DNA of 64,000 nucleotides from Lunularia cruciata (GCA_948567375.1 OX419758.1:17675001-17739000), one strand, 5' to 3'. Positions 22,048 to 35,740 are shown, numbered from the stretch's first letter. Numbers and translations: made by a program. The notes: generated by a model not told the origin, from the letters alone.

Positions 22048-25000
22048 TTACGCCAAGATAATTAGGGTCAATTCCGTGCAGCTGATAAGATCAGTGAATG
22101 ATTCTCAAATGCGATCGACCCCGGCAGCCGTTTGTTGCAGCTATAAGCTGTACCATTGTAAACTTGAGGCGACGGTCAACGGCAACGGCTGGAATCCATG
22201 ACGAGCACAACCTTATCATGGAACCCTGCTCTGAATCTCTCTTGTAAAGACGAACGTTTTTAAGTTACAGAGCGGACTTAGCGGACTTCTTGCGGATGCA
22301 AGGAAATACTTGCTCGGCCTTCCGAAGCTAAATTAATGTAAAACTTGCACTGTCAGTATTTGCAGCTTCAGCACGACAGAGCACACTCTCTTCCGTCAAG
22401 CAATACCCCGCTGTCAAGCAAGAAATGCTCTACATGATCCCTAACTACTCACAGTGACTGCTTCTTAGGCCACTGTCGGAGCAATACCCCATTTAATTCT
22501 ACGTTGCAAATAAGCTGTGGTCGTCGAAGAGAGACTGCTGGATAGTTGACGAGCTGTTATGTCTTAAGTCCTTCGGATTGGAAGGCAAACGTGTCCACAT
22601 GTTATTCTGATTGGAATGCAAGCATGTCCACAAAGATATTTTGTGGTTATCAGCCGTGTACAAAGTTCAACTTTGTTCCGGCGGTGAATGAACTCCTTCA
22701 CGTCGCGTTTTAGGAAACGAATTAGGGAACTCAAGTTAGGCACTAATTTGCTGATGATAGATGGGAGGCTAGACGACTTCGAGCAAGAAACTGATCTCCA
22801 ACTCAGATTTCACGAAAACAGGAGTTCGTCTCACGGATTAGAGTTCAATTAGTAGTCTCATTGCTTAGACTGTGCTTCGCTGCAACTTTTATTTCAGTAT
22901 CTGTGTTTTTGTTATGATTATTGCCTTCATTGCGCATTCATGTCCTAGTTCCTACAGGGATAGCCAAGGTACGCTGCTTGCTACTACTACTCGCCTTGTT
23001 CGCGGCTTACCTCTTAATTTCCGTTCGCCATTTGCCTGTTGTTCGAGGTCCCCATATGATTGCCATCTTTGACTTGTCATTGACCACCACTTTTACAAAG
23101 CAACAGCACGTGCCTTGTCTCTCAGGAGCGTACCAGAAATCAAATAGAGGTACTGGCAATTTTATCCAGCGACTCCGACTCTTCGTAAGAACTGAAGAAG
23201 TCTTGGTAATTCCCTGCAGATTTACTTTGAAAGTCTTGTTGCTTCCTTCTAAGTGTCTGGTTTTTCTGCACTCATACGCTCATAAAGCATGCACAGATAT
23301 GCACTACCGAGTCTTCATGGACTTCACTCATTGCACCTTGACCTTTGCTTGCACATATACACAAACTAAGTTCTAATTCTTCTTCACAGTACCGTTCCCA
23401 CAATACATCTGTGCTGTTTGTTAGGTGATCCTTTCCACCTGTTGTCTAATGGTGAGCAACAATCAGTAAGAGATTTCACACAGCCTTAACATGGTGATCA
23501 GAGAATCATATACCTGGTTTACTGTATATGAGAGTGAGGACCACAATTCTTTTGACGTGAACATTTCATGCCACATACTATTATGCTTGAAGCAGCACAC
23601 TCTCTTGGAGGTGGCAGCTGATGTCTTTCCGAGACGCATCATACAGTTCAGTTTGTAAGACTGTCTGTGTTTGGGCGGGTGTTCCCCTTCAAGGACTTTC
23701 ATGGGGCATAAAGCTATGATGCCCTTGCGCAGGAAGGTTTTAGGAAAGAAATGGACCAAATTTCACGTGGATTTCATGACGGAACCAGTTCTGTTGATTG
23801 TTGTGGTTACTCTGCCTGTGTCTAAATGTGGACGAAATCAAACAGAAGCAACACTCTCACATGGAATGCAACATGTAAACTCACTGAGGCGTTGTTGCTT
23901 TGCAAATTTGGAGTGAGCTCAGTATTACCGATTGCGGGTTGGCAACACATTCCTACTCCCTGTTCTTGAAGACATCCAAACTTTCATCTTCATAAGGATA
24001 GACGAAAGGGATCTGCACAGCGTAAGAGGTTGCTGTAAACTATTAAACCTTTGACCAAACCATGTAGTTGAAAGTGAAGCTATCTTTAATATCAATTCAC
24101 TCAAACATCGTATTTGGAAGGGATCAGCCTCAGTGAACTCATGCATCTGTTGACATCCAAAAAAAAATTGGCACAATTCAATTGCAGATTGCAATACCAG
24201 AGTCACTCGGATTCATATAAGGTCCACTGTTGATCCATTGGTACAAATCATCATACATCATCACCAGCTTATTTAGTTGGGCTGGATTTTAACTAGAAAC
24301 TTCAAACTCGAAGTTAGAATCATGCCCGGTACACCGGTTTCACTAAGGAGCCTTAATTGAGTTTGCAGTTGATCCATGAGAATATGATAAACTAGAATCG
24401 GATTTCACCCAGATGAAGGCTAAGATGCCCAAAATATATGAATCTTTATATGACTATCAAATCGTATCAAACTTCAAAGGCTTACAAGTTTTGATCTTCG
24501 GGATGAGGATCTAATTGTATGAAACGTAAATGTCATCTAAAGTGAGCAACCTTGAACAGATTATCACCTTTAAAAGTATTGCTTTAGGTGGAGTGGCACG
24601 GGGTGTGAAGCAAATGTTGATCACAGAAACAGAGAGGCAAAGGGCTGGATGCGTTTCAGACATGGATGGCGTAGCCTTAAGGATTTGTACTAAGGTGCAT
24701 CCTGAAGCTGCAAAACATGTACAGTCTTCAATGAATGAGTGTAATGCCTCCGTTCCACCATCGACATTGCAGTTATCAAGAGTTTGCACTATCCAACAAA
24801 TTATAGTTGCACTTTCTGAAACGTCTACTGCTCTTCTATTAAGTTAGGTATTTTTGGTAATATTTTCAAATTTTCAAATTCTTAAATATACCATATGGAT
24901 CATTTCATGGAATCAAATTGAGATTCCTATATACCATTGAAGAATTAGACCATATGAATCTAAGATAAATTAAAATATTGTTTGGTCATGATATTCATAG

Positions 25001-26745
25001 ATTAAGAATTTCATAGATTACGAAGTTAAATTTGGTTTTATAATTATTATTCTTTTATATCCAAGCACAAAATAAGTCAATGACAGTCTCATTACGTCAA
25101 AGATACGTCCTTTAACAAATCAATTGTGTTGGACGGTCATGCACCTTCTAGGATGAATGCACTTCAAGGAGTCCCGTCTCTAGATTCCCCTAAACTTTAA
25201 GTTACAGAAAGAGTCGAACTAGGGATGTTCAACATGGCACGAGACTACTACACAACACCTTTTCTCGCATTCACATAGAGATGTTGTTGGTGTGAGTCGT
25301 GATCCTCCCTTGGATTAAAACAGTTGGATAAACTGATCGTGACGAATTAAATTCTTGTGAATATTCAATCTAGTGGAGAATCGAAGCGTCAGAATCTCGT
25401 GAAATCTCAGCGGTCAAATATACCGTAAATGGATTATGAACTATTCCATTCTTTGAACTCCAATCTTCACACATTCTTTGGAAGTAGACCTGCGATGACT
25501 TACTTTCGATAGACAAGCAATGAATAGACGAGCACTACGTAAGTTGAAATTGGATATAATGACACTAAACTTCAGCTCATGGAAATCGGAAAATGAGGAG
25601 GCCATATTTGACTACGACAGTTATGCATTTAACTAAGGTTTGAGTTTTTTAAGTCTTTTGTCAACGTTCGAATAAAGTCTAATTGTACTCCAAACATCAT
25701 ATCTACGTGCATACCGTACTTGGTAAGTTTATTACTTCCTAAGTTGCACTTGGAACGATTATGTTTATAAAAGTTGTCGGTGCATAAGCTTGGAACTCAA
25801 GTATGAAAGTACCACACGCAGTGTCTCACTAGTGAATCTCATCAAATAGCACCCACCAATTCAGGTTTCTCACAAGAGGAAGTCCATGTTTAGAGTATGT
25901 TGTCTACACGGGATAGGGAGATCTTTAGGGGACTTCTATTTTCTGTGGTTCACTTTAGAGCTCTTTAATCTATTATTTTGACCATATCACATAATGGACT
26001 TCATAGATCAGATTAGGTAAACCTTTGATCACTTGAATACCAAGTTTCATCTTGTAAACTTGAGAGTCAAGGTGTCAAAGTGTAGAGTATGATTTCCTTC
26101 ATGTACTCTTCTTCACATCCAACTTCTACAGGAATGTATCAATCTATAGATGGCTTGCTTATTCTTGGAGTGCGCATAGAATCTGAATACTTTGTCATAC
26201 ACTTTCAAGACATAGCTCTTGTAGAGGATATTCTTCATGTGGATGACATCCCTCTTCAAGGAGATCCACCCATGGTATTTGGTATACTCTCCTCTAGTAT
26301 TACTTTTAGATTGGCATATCCACTTTGCATGGTTCTCCCTTCTATGACATTCTTATCATGTTTGTGAGCTTTTGATAGGAGAGTTATGGGTATCCTTGGT
26401 GATATCATTGGAGTAGGAATGTTTGACTGTGTAACAAGAGATTTAGCATGTAGACAAGCATCTCTACCAATCTCATGCAGATGGGTAGATCTACTATCTA
26501 TGGAGGAGATGGCACCTATCACATCTTTGGGTAGTTGTGCTCTCTTGATACCTTTACTATCCTCTCATTTTGTGGTTGCTTATAGGCCAGTTTTGGAGAC
26601 ATATGTGACCAAGGTGGAGGAGGTATCATTTTCTCTCTAGGTGTTATTGCAATAGACAAGTGATGGTATACCTCCACAAAAAGAAGAGGACCTTCCATCC
26701 TTTGCTTCCTTGCCTTCAAATTAGACCAAAGCTTTGTAGTTTTCA
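22048..26745. other. Unassigned region downstream of the LRR pseudogene
   Basis: No recognisable gene. Frames of 100-150 codons exist (22921-23376 and 24530-24847 on the plus strand), but they show no domain and have competing frames on the other strand. 24850-25900 is AT-rich spacer. 26080-26740 has retroelement-like composition and abuts the family C LTR, but no motif could be named. Confidence 0.4.
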
Positions 26746-27493
26746 TGTGATACCAATGGCTAGATATATTATCTAGAGGTGAAAATTGACTTGGTAACAT
26801 CTAGAACAATGTTAGGTATGATAGGTTAGTCAGATCAGATAGAAGTGTCACAAAAGGAGCAGTTCTACAAATAGAGCACAAGCCAAAAATAGCTTGAAAA
26901 TGTAATACCAATAGCTACACATATAATCTAGAGGTGAAAATTGAATTTGTAACATCTGGAAGGATGTTATAGATAATAGACTAAATAGATCAGGTAGGGA
27001 TATCACCAAGAGAGTACTTCTACTAATAGAGTAGAAGCCAAGAATAGCCTGAAAACTTCAGTCAATTTTGGAAGCCTAAATGGATGAATTAGGTCTCAAA
27101 AATATGTCGACACCCCCCTAATGGAGGAAAGGCTAGACTTCCCTTCCCCAAGCTTTTCTCATTGAGAGCTTTCCAATGGTACCACACCCATGTGATTTGG
27201 AGATTCCTACATGAAGATTCTCTAAAAATTTCTATTGGTAAAAAATGGTTTGACCAACCAAATCTGGATCAAAACGGACATGCCACCCATGCATGCAACT
27301 AATGTATGGGTATAGCTCATTGACATGTCACCAATCCATGTATCTGATCCAAGGGTGGAGCTTCTTTTGAGGAAGTCTTCCTTACTATATCATGCAATGA
27401 AGGTGTTCCTTTGGGGCATAAGAGGATTGAGTGTAAAGCTTATGTTTCTTCTCTTGTGTTTCCCTTGAGGTCTTTTATCTTTGGAACATTACA
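26746..27493 (+). repeat. 5' LTR of family C
   Basis: It starts TGTGATACCAATGGCTAG and ends GGAACATTACA. The first roughly 155 bp are duplicated in tandem (second unit from 26901). The same arrangement is seen in the 3' LTR, so the duplication predates insertion. Confidence 0.75.
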
Positions 27494-27494
27494 A

Positions 27495-27510
27495 TGGTAT
27501 CAAACTAGGT
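27495..27510 (+). promoter_or_regulatory. Family C primer binding site
   Basis: TGGTATCAAACTAGG follows the LTR. It is a slightly decayed initiator-Met-type site. Confidence 0.65.
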
Positions 27511-28000
27511 TTTTCAATCAAAGAGAGTGGATGACTCCACTTGGAGAAACATGGGCTATTGAGATTGAGTAAATTTTGAGGAGAGAATCCATAACATAAT
27601 AAATAGATTAAGAGATGTTAGAGAGAAGGTGGGATGGAGCTCTCGGAGGACAATATCCAACACCCAACTTTCCATTCTTGAATCCATTCCATATCAAGAT
27701 TATGTACATCTATTGTGAGAAAATGAGAGCATATCTCATTTTCCATTTTGGGGCAGAGTTCAAGGATGTAGTGATGAATTCACCAAACCCGTTGGTGCTA
27801 TGGTGATCTATGATAGAGAGTGGAACTTGACAATCTATATTCTGTTATGATAAATTTGAATATACCAAATCCTCTCCCTTTTCAACATTCAAGTAGGAAT
27901 CTGTTATGTGGTTAGACCAAAAGCAATGTTTAGAGATTTCATAGTCTATAATTTTGGTGAGAAATATTATCAACAAGTGATAGCTTTTGAAATTCTATCT

Positions 28001-28028
28001 GACTATTGGGATATATATCCCAATAGTC
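28001..28028. repeat. Perfect 28-bp palindrome
   Basis: The sequence from gactattgggat at 28001 to atcccaatagtc at 28028 equals its own reverse complement and has no spacer. It lies in the decayed gag of family C. Confidence 0.9.
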
Positions 28029-28049
28029 CGTTCACCTTCTTGAGTGATC

Positions 28050-29661
28050 ATATTAACCCTCTTTTGAAGTAGGAAGTAGCGATTGAGCAGTTGTTGTGTA
28101 GCAATCATGGATAGGCAGTTGTTGGTTTTGATGCAAGGAATCTAAGGGATGTTGAATGAGTTTTGAGAGATCAAGATGACCATGGAGGCATTGTAGAGTC
28201 AGGTACATACCTTCAAAAATGATCAGGCAATGCATAAAGGGGATTCATCCCAAAACCTAGTACCAACAACTAATGTACATGGAGAGTCACCCATGCCAAT
28301 GACATCAACTCCTATCCACAATGAGACCACATTGTTATTGCAGATGAAGAAGACATGCAATATCAAGCCATATAATGGACAATGGTCCAAGGGAGTAATG
28401 GAGAATTAGATTTCAAGAATGAATTGATGTCTTTGATTGTTCACCACTAGAATCACCTATCATTACATAAGTATGTTTGCATGTGGGTACTTGACTTATA
28501 AAGCACTCACATGGTATGATGGTTGGGAATGTTCAATATTTGCAAAAGGAAGAGATGTCACTTGGACTATTGAAGAACTTCAAATTTGTGGATTCTATGC
28601 AAATTGCTTGCACTCGACTATGGGGGTTGAAGTAGAAGAATAGTGTACAAGAGTACATGGACTAATGCCTTGATCTATTGGTCACAATAACCAACATGAG
28701 TCTAACAAAAACTCTAGACAATTTCAAACAAGAGTTAAAGGAGCATATTCACCAAGAAGTAATGGTATAAAATCCTTGCATGCTTTTTGAAGGCTTTGCT
28801 TGTGCTCAAAGAATAGTAGGGGTGCTTGGAGGAGGTGAAAGTGTAGTCCCAACTCAACATTACCAAGCTGAAACATAACACGTTGGTGGACTAGTTCCTA
28901 TGGAATTGTGCAACATTTAGATTTGAGAATGAAGAGCACGACCGCTCCAAGGAAAACATGGACAACTTGAAAGAAGAAGAGATGGGTCCCACAGGGAGAA
29001 GAGACTCAAGCAAAACAACATAGTTGTTACAATTGTGGGCAAGTTGTGCACCTAGCTATAAATTTTCATACTTGATTTCCTGGAGGCCCTGAGCCTCCAT
29101 ACAAGCAATCTTTGAACAAAATGGAGAGACAATTGGAAGAAGAGGAGGCAAAAACCTCATTGAAAAACAAAGATCACTAGTAAATGTACCTTACGGCCTT
29201 ATTGGCTTGATGGAGAAGCAAAAAAGTGTGGAAAGGAAAAGTACAAGTGTGCAAAGAGTGAGGAAGAAAAACTCACAATTGATTACGTTAAATGGAGTCT
29301 TAGAATGCAATTAGGTGAGAGTGTTGATAGACCCTAGAGCAACATAGAACTTCTTGTCTTGCTCTATTGCAATAAGATTGGGCATGGATCTAAAGAAGGA
29401 TGAGAATAAAAAAAATTAAAATTGTTTCATAGGTCTACTAAGAGAAGTCCAAAGTGCACAACTTGATGAAGAATTTCCTAAGAAATTGAAAGATGTGGTC
29501 AATGAGTTTCAAGATGTCTCTTGGATGACCTACCCTTAGGATTGCTACCAAAAAAGGAAAATAGATCACAAAATTGAGATAATTCTTAGGAAGAAACCTC
29601 CTTTAAGACCCCATATTGTCTATGACCTCATGAGTTGGAGGAGTGTAAGGCTCAAATTGAG
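28050..29661 (+). pseudogene. Family C gag, protease and start of RT
   Basis: Gag is heavily broken. A zinc knuckle remains near 29015-29065 as CYNCGQVVHLAINF, with the last Cys changed to Phe. Protease at about 29318 reads VLIDPRAT, a stop, then NFLSCSIAIRLGM, so the D-S-G triad is lost. The RT N-terminus near 29560 reads IDHKIEIILRKKPPLRP and continues to KAQIE, where the solo H LTR interrupts it. The reading frame resumes at 30059 with IEDLM. Confidence 0.7.
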
Positions 29662-30058
29662 TGTAAGAGACCAAGACCAAGGAGATAAATAGGAGAATTG
29701 AAGTTCACATTGGGACACTTAAATGAAGGAAACTCCAAATGCCTAGCATGAACTTTGGCTTTGGTATTTATAAAGAATATGCAAGGCCTTGAGAAGCTTC
29801 ACAAGAAGCTTCCTTAAGCCGCTTTCTTGGAGTGTAAGCTAAGTTAACCAAGAAGTTTCTCAAGAAGCTTCCTTCTAGAAATTGCTTACTTGGCATGCAA
29901 GCTAAGCTATTTGGAAGCTTCTAGAAGCTACCTACTTGGGATGGAAGCTAAGCTAACCATGAAGCTTCCCAAGAAGCTTCTTATATGCTTTTATTCTAGG
30001 CTAATTTGCTACTTTGTTAGCCCTAACTAATTTTGTTACTAAACTCCATATTGTTATA
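29662..30058 (-). repeat. Solo H LTR inside family C RT
   Basis: This H-family LTR (397 bp), with GAAGCTTC motifs and a minus-strand TATA box, is flanked by the target-site duplication ttgag (29657-29661 and 30059-30063). No internal sequence accompanies it, so it is a solo LTR left by recombination between two LTRs. Confidence 0.9.
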
Positions 30059-30195
30059 TTGAGGATTTGATGTAGAAAGGGTTTATCCAACCCAATGTAT
30101 CACCATATGGGGCTCCGGTTTTGTTTGTGAAGAAAAAGGACAGTATAATGTGCATGTGCATTGACTATTGGGGGTCTAAATCAAAAAATGGTGAA
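30059..30195 (+). pseudogene. Family C RT, middle piece
   Basis: It reads IEDLM, a stop, [20 protein letters not shown], then MCMCIDYWG, the fingers region of a Ty3 RT. It ends at NGE, where the H element entered. The next residues (VKKNYPLPRMDD) lie at 35741. Confidence 0.8.
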
Positions 30196-30561
30196 TGTAA
30201 AAGACCAAGACCAAGGAGAAAAATAGGAGCATGGTATATCATATTAGGACACTTGAATGTGAGAAAACTTCAAATGCCTAGTATGAGCTTTGGCTCTCAT
30301 ATTTATAGGGAGCATATAAGGCTCTTGAGAAGCTTCTCAAGAAGCTTCCTTGAGTAATTTTCTTGGAGTGAAAGCCAAGTTAACCGATAAGTTTCTCAAG
30401 AAGCTTCCTTCTTGAAGTTGCCTACTTGGCGTGCAAGTTAAACTAGTGGGAAGCGTCCTAAGAAGCTTCCTAGATATTTCTAGGATATTCCATGCTAATT
30501 TGGCCTATTCACTACTTTGTTAGCCTTGAATAACTTAGTTGCTAAACTCCATATTGTTGTA
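30196..30561 (-). repeat. 3' LTR of complete H element
   Basis: It pairs with 35374-35740. The plus-strand start TGTAAAAGACCAAGACC is shared, and both LTRs keep the GAAGCTTC cluster and the TATA box. The two are clearly diverged. Confidence 0.85.
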
Positions 30562-30599
30562 TATTCCTCCACTGCTAGTTGGTGACATTCTCATTGCCA

Positions 30600-33500
30600 A
30601 TGAAGCTTTGAATTCTTGGATGGCCAATTGTGCATTCTGGAGATGAGAAAGAGGTTCCTATGTGGCATCATGAACGGGATACACTTTCCAAAGGACCTTG
30701 TACTCAATATGTTGTTGATGGCCTCGTTGAATATAGCAACATGCAAGGATACAATCAACTTTGTACTCCTCATGATCATTGATAGGGACATGAGAAGAAG
30801 GAGGTTGGACTCAAGAGGAAAAACAAGATAGGTTAGGAACAAAAGGTTTCAAATTGGAAACATGAAAGACAAGATAGATGCGCATACAACAAGGTAAGGC
30901 AAGTTGATAAGCAACAAGAGAGACAATTTGGGTGACATCAAAAGGTCTTAACCAATTAGAGGTAAGTATACAAACTTGAGTATCAAGTAGGAGAGGGAGA
31001 TTATTGGATGAGAGCATGACCTTATCACCAACTTGAAAGTTGAGATCACGATGATGATGATCCACATATTTTTTTGCCAATTTTGAGCAACAAGGAGATG
31101 AGATTTGGCTTGTTGGAGGGATTGGGAGATGGTGGTCAAGAAGGTGGAATTATGAGAGACATGAGATGGAGGAGGAGCAAGAAGAGAATATGGAACAAGT
31201 GGATCTTGGCCAAAATTAAGAAAGAAAGGAAAGAATCTAGTGCTTGCCTGTTTAGAGTTATTGTATGCAAACTCCGTAGCGATAAGACATTCATCCCAAG
31301 TAGTATGGTGAATGTTGACAAAGGCACAAAGTATATTTTCTAATGTGCAATTTGCATATTCAGTTTGTCCATCAGTTTAAGGACGATAAACCATGGACAA
31401 AGCAAGCTTGGTGCCAAGTATCTAAAAAAGTGCTTGCCAAAACTTTCTAGTAAAGCAAGGATCACAATCAAAGATGAGTACACATGGCATCCCATGATGC
31501 TTGAATATGTTGTCCAAGTAGATTTACGCCAAAGGTTGGAGCATCCACATTATCAACTGTTGGTGCCAAATGATTTGTTTACTAAGCTTATCCACAAAAA
31601 CCACAATTTTTATGTGACCTTGCTTTGTCCTGGGCAAGGAGGTAACAAGATCTAAGCTCACATGTTCACAATGAGTAGATGGAATGGGGAGTGGTTGAAG
31701 GAGTCCACTTGGTTTCTAGTTACTTGCCTTATTTTGTTGGCAACACTCACATGATTGGAGAAACTCTTGAACATCTCATGCCATGTTGGGCCACCACGAT
31801 TGATGTTGGAAGGTACCTAAGGTTTTGTCCATACCTATGTGACCAGCAATTAGTAAATCATGGGCTTCTTGAACATTCACAAGTCTGAGATCACCTTTGG
31901 CTAGAACATAGATCCGGTCCTCATGGAATAGAAGGCCTTCCTTGAAGGAGAAGTTGTTGTACTCCTTGTTGCATGTCGCAAGACGACCATGTACCATTTG
32001 GAACAAAGGTTCTTGTTGTAAAGTTGACCAAAACTTGTTTTGGACCTTGAAGTCAATTGACATCATCGTAATTGCCGCCGTGATGAGAAGAAGAGACTTC
32101 AAATCAAGCTGTCGTGATAGGGCATTAGGGATAACAAGGAACTGACCTGGTTTGTACTCAAGTTGGATGGCAAAAAATTAGAATTGCTCCTTTCATTGAT
32201 GATGTTGACTTTTTATGTGTTCCAAGTGTAAGGTCTGCAAAAATGATTTGTGATCAATTTGCATGATAACTTGTTTTCCCAAGAGGTAATGCCTCCATAC
32301 CTTGGTGGCATATATCATTACAAGTTGTTCTTGATCTTGAGAAGAGTAATTTCTTTCATTTGTATTTAGTTGATGAGATACAAAGAGAATAGGATGCAGT
32401 CCATTGGGGAATTCCTGTTGCAACACAGCTCTAATTGCAAAGTTAAAAGCATCAAAATCAACCACACAAGGTAGTTGAGGATCATATGGTTGAAGAATGG
32501 GTCTTGAAGACACTATATGTTTCAACTTCTGGAATGCTTCTTTGTGCTTGGTGTTCCATTGAAAGCTCAACTTCCTCCCCAAGAGGTCAATCAATGGTGT
32601 CGTCACATGAGCATAATAATGGATGAACCATCGGTAAAAATGGCCAATCCATTAAATGTCTATACTTCTATAGCATCCTTTGGAGTAGGCCAATCAATTA
32701 TGGCCTTGATTTTCTCCTCTTCCATCTTGATCCGCTCTAATGAGGTCACAATGATCCGCTCTAATGAGATCTTGTGACCCAAGAAGGTAACTTCTTTTTG
32801 CCAAAAAGTGCACTTTGACTTCTTGCAATGAAATTTCCATTGTTGTAGTCATCTTAGGATTTCTCACACGTGATTCATATGTTATGTATTTTTCCTATTA
32901 TAGATTAAGATATCATCCAAGAACACCACCACATACCAATCCAATAGTCCATCCAACACCCAATGCATTTGATCCATGAAGACTGCTAGAGCATTAGCAA
33001 GCCCAAAAGGTAGAACTCTCCACTCAAAATGCACATAGCTTGTGCAAAAGGTAGTCTTTTGCACATCTCTCCTATCAATGAGGATTTGCCAATAGTTGCA
33101 ATGAAGATCTAACTTGGAGAAGTATCGTGCTCCACTCAATTGATCAAGCAAGTCATCGATCCAAGGCAAGGGATATGCATTCTTCACTATTTGCTTATTG
33201 AGCCCATGGTAATCAATATAGAAAACAAAGTCATTCATCCTTCTTTGGAATGAATACTGTCGATGCTCCCCAAGGAGAGATACTATATTGTATAAAATCC
33301 TTCTCCAACAACTTCATAAGTGGTATTTGCAACTCTTCCAACTCCATTGGTGAGAGCCAGTAGATTGGTCTACTCACCATAGTACTCTTTGGTAATAACT
33401 CAATCTTGAAGAACATACCACGATTGGAAGGTAATCCCTTTGGCAGATCATCCTGAAACACATTTGTAAACTCTTGAACTATTTGATCAACTATTGCTTA

Positions 33501-34182
33501 ATGAGCTCTTGACCCTCCTGAGATTGCCCTTGTGTAATTGGCTTGATCTACACTGCAAAAATAGACTTATCTTCCTCCAAAGCTTGCTCTATGGTTGCTT
33601 CACTAACAAACGTCTCATCTAGGGACTCATCTCTCTCCAAAGCTTACTCCACGGGTGCTTTCTTGAAAACTACCCATCTTGGGACTCATCTCTTTTCAAA
33701 GCTTACTCTATGGCTACCTTATTGATAAAATTCCTATCTTGAGATTGACTATTCTCAGGTGTTTTGCTCAAAGGTGCTAGACAACCTAATCAGAAATTCT
33801 TACCTTGGTGTTGTACTTCAATTTATCATTGGGTCCAATCAATTTGAACCCTATGATGGTCAAGCCAAGGTAGTCCTAGAATGATATTATAGTATAAAGA
33901 TGCCACTATAAACCTCATACACTCCAAATACTCCTTCCCAATCTTGAAGGTAACAGAATGTGAGATATTGAATGAAAAACCCTTTCTACCATCCGCCATC
34001 ATCAATCTACTTCCAATTACTGGCTTGATAAGAATACCTAATTCCTTTGCTACTTGCATAGACATGCAATTTTCTAAACTTCTAAAATCAACCAAAATTC
34101 TATAGCCCCAATTAGATATCATACCTTGCAAGTGAAGCAAACTTACATAGGTCAAGCTTTCAATCCCATTGGAACTAATCAA
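30600..34182 (-). pseudogene. Family H pol: protease, RT, RNase H, integrase, chromodomain
   Basis: On the minus strand: protease 33826-34182 (ILVDFRSLENCMSMQVAKEL); RT 32882-33461 with YPLPWIDDLLDQLSGARYFS and an intact active site FLDDILIY; RNase H 32193-32606 (VDFDAFNFAIRAVLQQ); integrase zinc finger near 31780-31870 (AGHIGMDKTLGTF) and core to about 31140 with FVDKLSK and TEFAYNNSKQAST; and at 30600-30720 a chromodomain-like end DAT*EPLSHLQNAQLAIQEF with a Trp codon turned to TAG. The frame is broken at least between every pair of domains. Confidence 0.85.
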
Positions 34183-35373
34183 ACTCCTAGTAGGCGGCTC
34201 AAAATCTTCTACTAAGATTCTTTGTTTCTTTGATCATTTTGCTCCACAAACTCCATCTAGGCAACTTGTCGAGGTCACTCATTCTTGAGTATACATTCAA
34301 TGATGCAATGTCCCAATTGTCAATAATAAAAGCAACCATTATTTTGTCGTAGTTTTTCTCTATCTACAATGTCAAGTGGTCTCCATTGAATGATATCAAT
34401 CTCCATTGGTGTAAGCTCCTCCACCCGTGTATAGTTGTATCTGTAGATTTTGTGGAGGTCAAAGTTGAGGTTGAGACCAAGTTGTTGTCACCAAGGAATC
34501 AAAATGTTTGACCAACCGCATGGCTTCCTCTAAGTCTTGCATGGTTACCTCTAATTTGGTTTTTTACTTCAAGCTCCGCACAAATTGATCTAAAGCTTCA
34601 CCTTTTAGTATTGGCATGATGGTGTTCTGGAATTGTGTGATGTAACTTCTTACAGAGCTAATCTATTTCAACTCTGCCAACCTATCCTCGTGAAGTTTGT
34701 GTGGAATTTATAGCTTGGAATTGATTGATTATTATACTCTTGAATTTTGCACACATCAAGATTGGTGCAATAATTTTTTGTTCAGCTTTCTCCACTCAAA
34801 ATTGTCACCATAGTTTTGCTACTCCATCCAATTGGCTACAAACCAAGAGAGTCTATTTTTGCTCATCTTGAAGATTGGTAGCTTCAAAATAACATTCCCA
34901 GTCAAACACCAAATTTTCTATTGCACTTGAGAGATTTTTACCTTCAAATACCTTGGGTTAAGGAATCGGATTTGATCTTCTCCTTCTTGAATTGGTACTC
35001 GCTTTACGTGCTCTTGTTGTTGATGATCTCATTCATTCAACAATCAAGTAATGTGCTTGATTTGTTGTTGCATAGTAATGATAACCTCGGGCATTGCTGC
35101 CATGGTTGCTACTCTATCATGCCATCCCTAATCTAATTATTCATTAACACATTGAAGCAACAAGTCCACCATTCTCCATAAGTTACAACCGGAAGCACCA
35201 AGGGCTCCTCATATATGGTGATCATATGTAGAAAATCTTGTCCAAAGCGTGAAGTGATGAATTGTATGAAACAATGTTTGGGTAGTACTTGGACACAAAA
35301 ATCCAAATGGTTTGGTGGAAGTAGATTTGGTGGTCCATAAATTCCATCCATCTCATTCCTGCTCTGATACCAA

Positions 35374-35740
35374 TGTAAAAGACCAAGATCAAGGAGAAAA
35401 ATAGAAGAATGGAAGATCATATTGGGACACTTGGATGTATGAAAACTCCAAATGCTTAGCATGAGCTTTGGCTCTTGTATTTATAGGGAGCATACAAAGC
35501 TCTTGAGAAGCTTCTCAAGAAGCTTCCTTCTTGAAGTCGTCTACTTGGCATGCAAGCTAAGCTAATTGGAAGTTTCTAGAAGCTTCCTTCTAAAAACTAT
35601 TTACTTGGGATGCAAGCTAAGCTAGTGGGAAGTTTCCCAAGAAGCTTCTTAGATACTTCAAGGATATTCTATGCTAATTTGACATATTCACTATTTCATT
35701 AACCTTGACTAACTTCGTTGCTAAACTCCATATTGTTAAA
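35374..35740 (-). repeat. 5' LTR of complete H element
   Basis: The primer binding site lies immediately to its left at 35361-35373 (gctctgataccaa on the plus strand). It has GAAGCTTC-like motifs upstream of the minus-strand TATA box near 35475-35487. Confidence 0.85.

Larger units (their letters stand above)
30196..35740 (-). mobile_element. Complete but decayed family H chromovirus-like element
   Basis: It is flanked by the target-site duplication gtgaa (30191-30195 and 35741-35745). The order on the minus strand is LTR, initiator-Met primer binding site (TTGGTATCAGAGC), gag with a damaged knuckle near 34310, protease, RT, RNase H, integrase, a chromodomain-like end and the 3' LTR. Length is 5.5 kb. 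Many stops and frameshifts make it inactive. It landed in the RT of family C in the opposite direction. Confidence 0.9.

Noticed and set aside
22921-23376. 151-codon plus-strand frame with one hydrophobic segment
   Set aside because: No domain, an overlapping frame of similar quality, and no promoter or homologous copy in the window.
24511-24847. Opposed open frames of about 92 and 105 codons
   Set aside because: Both strands are open to a similar extent and neither shows a recognisable motif; likely chance.
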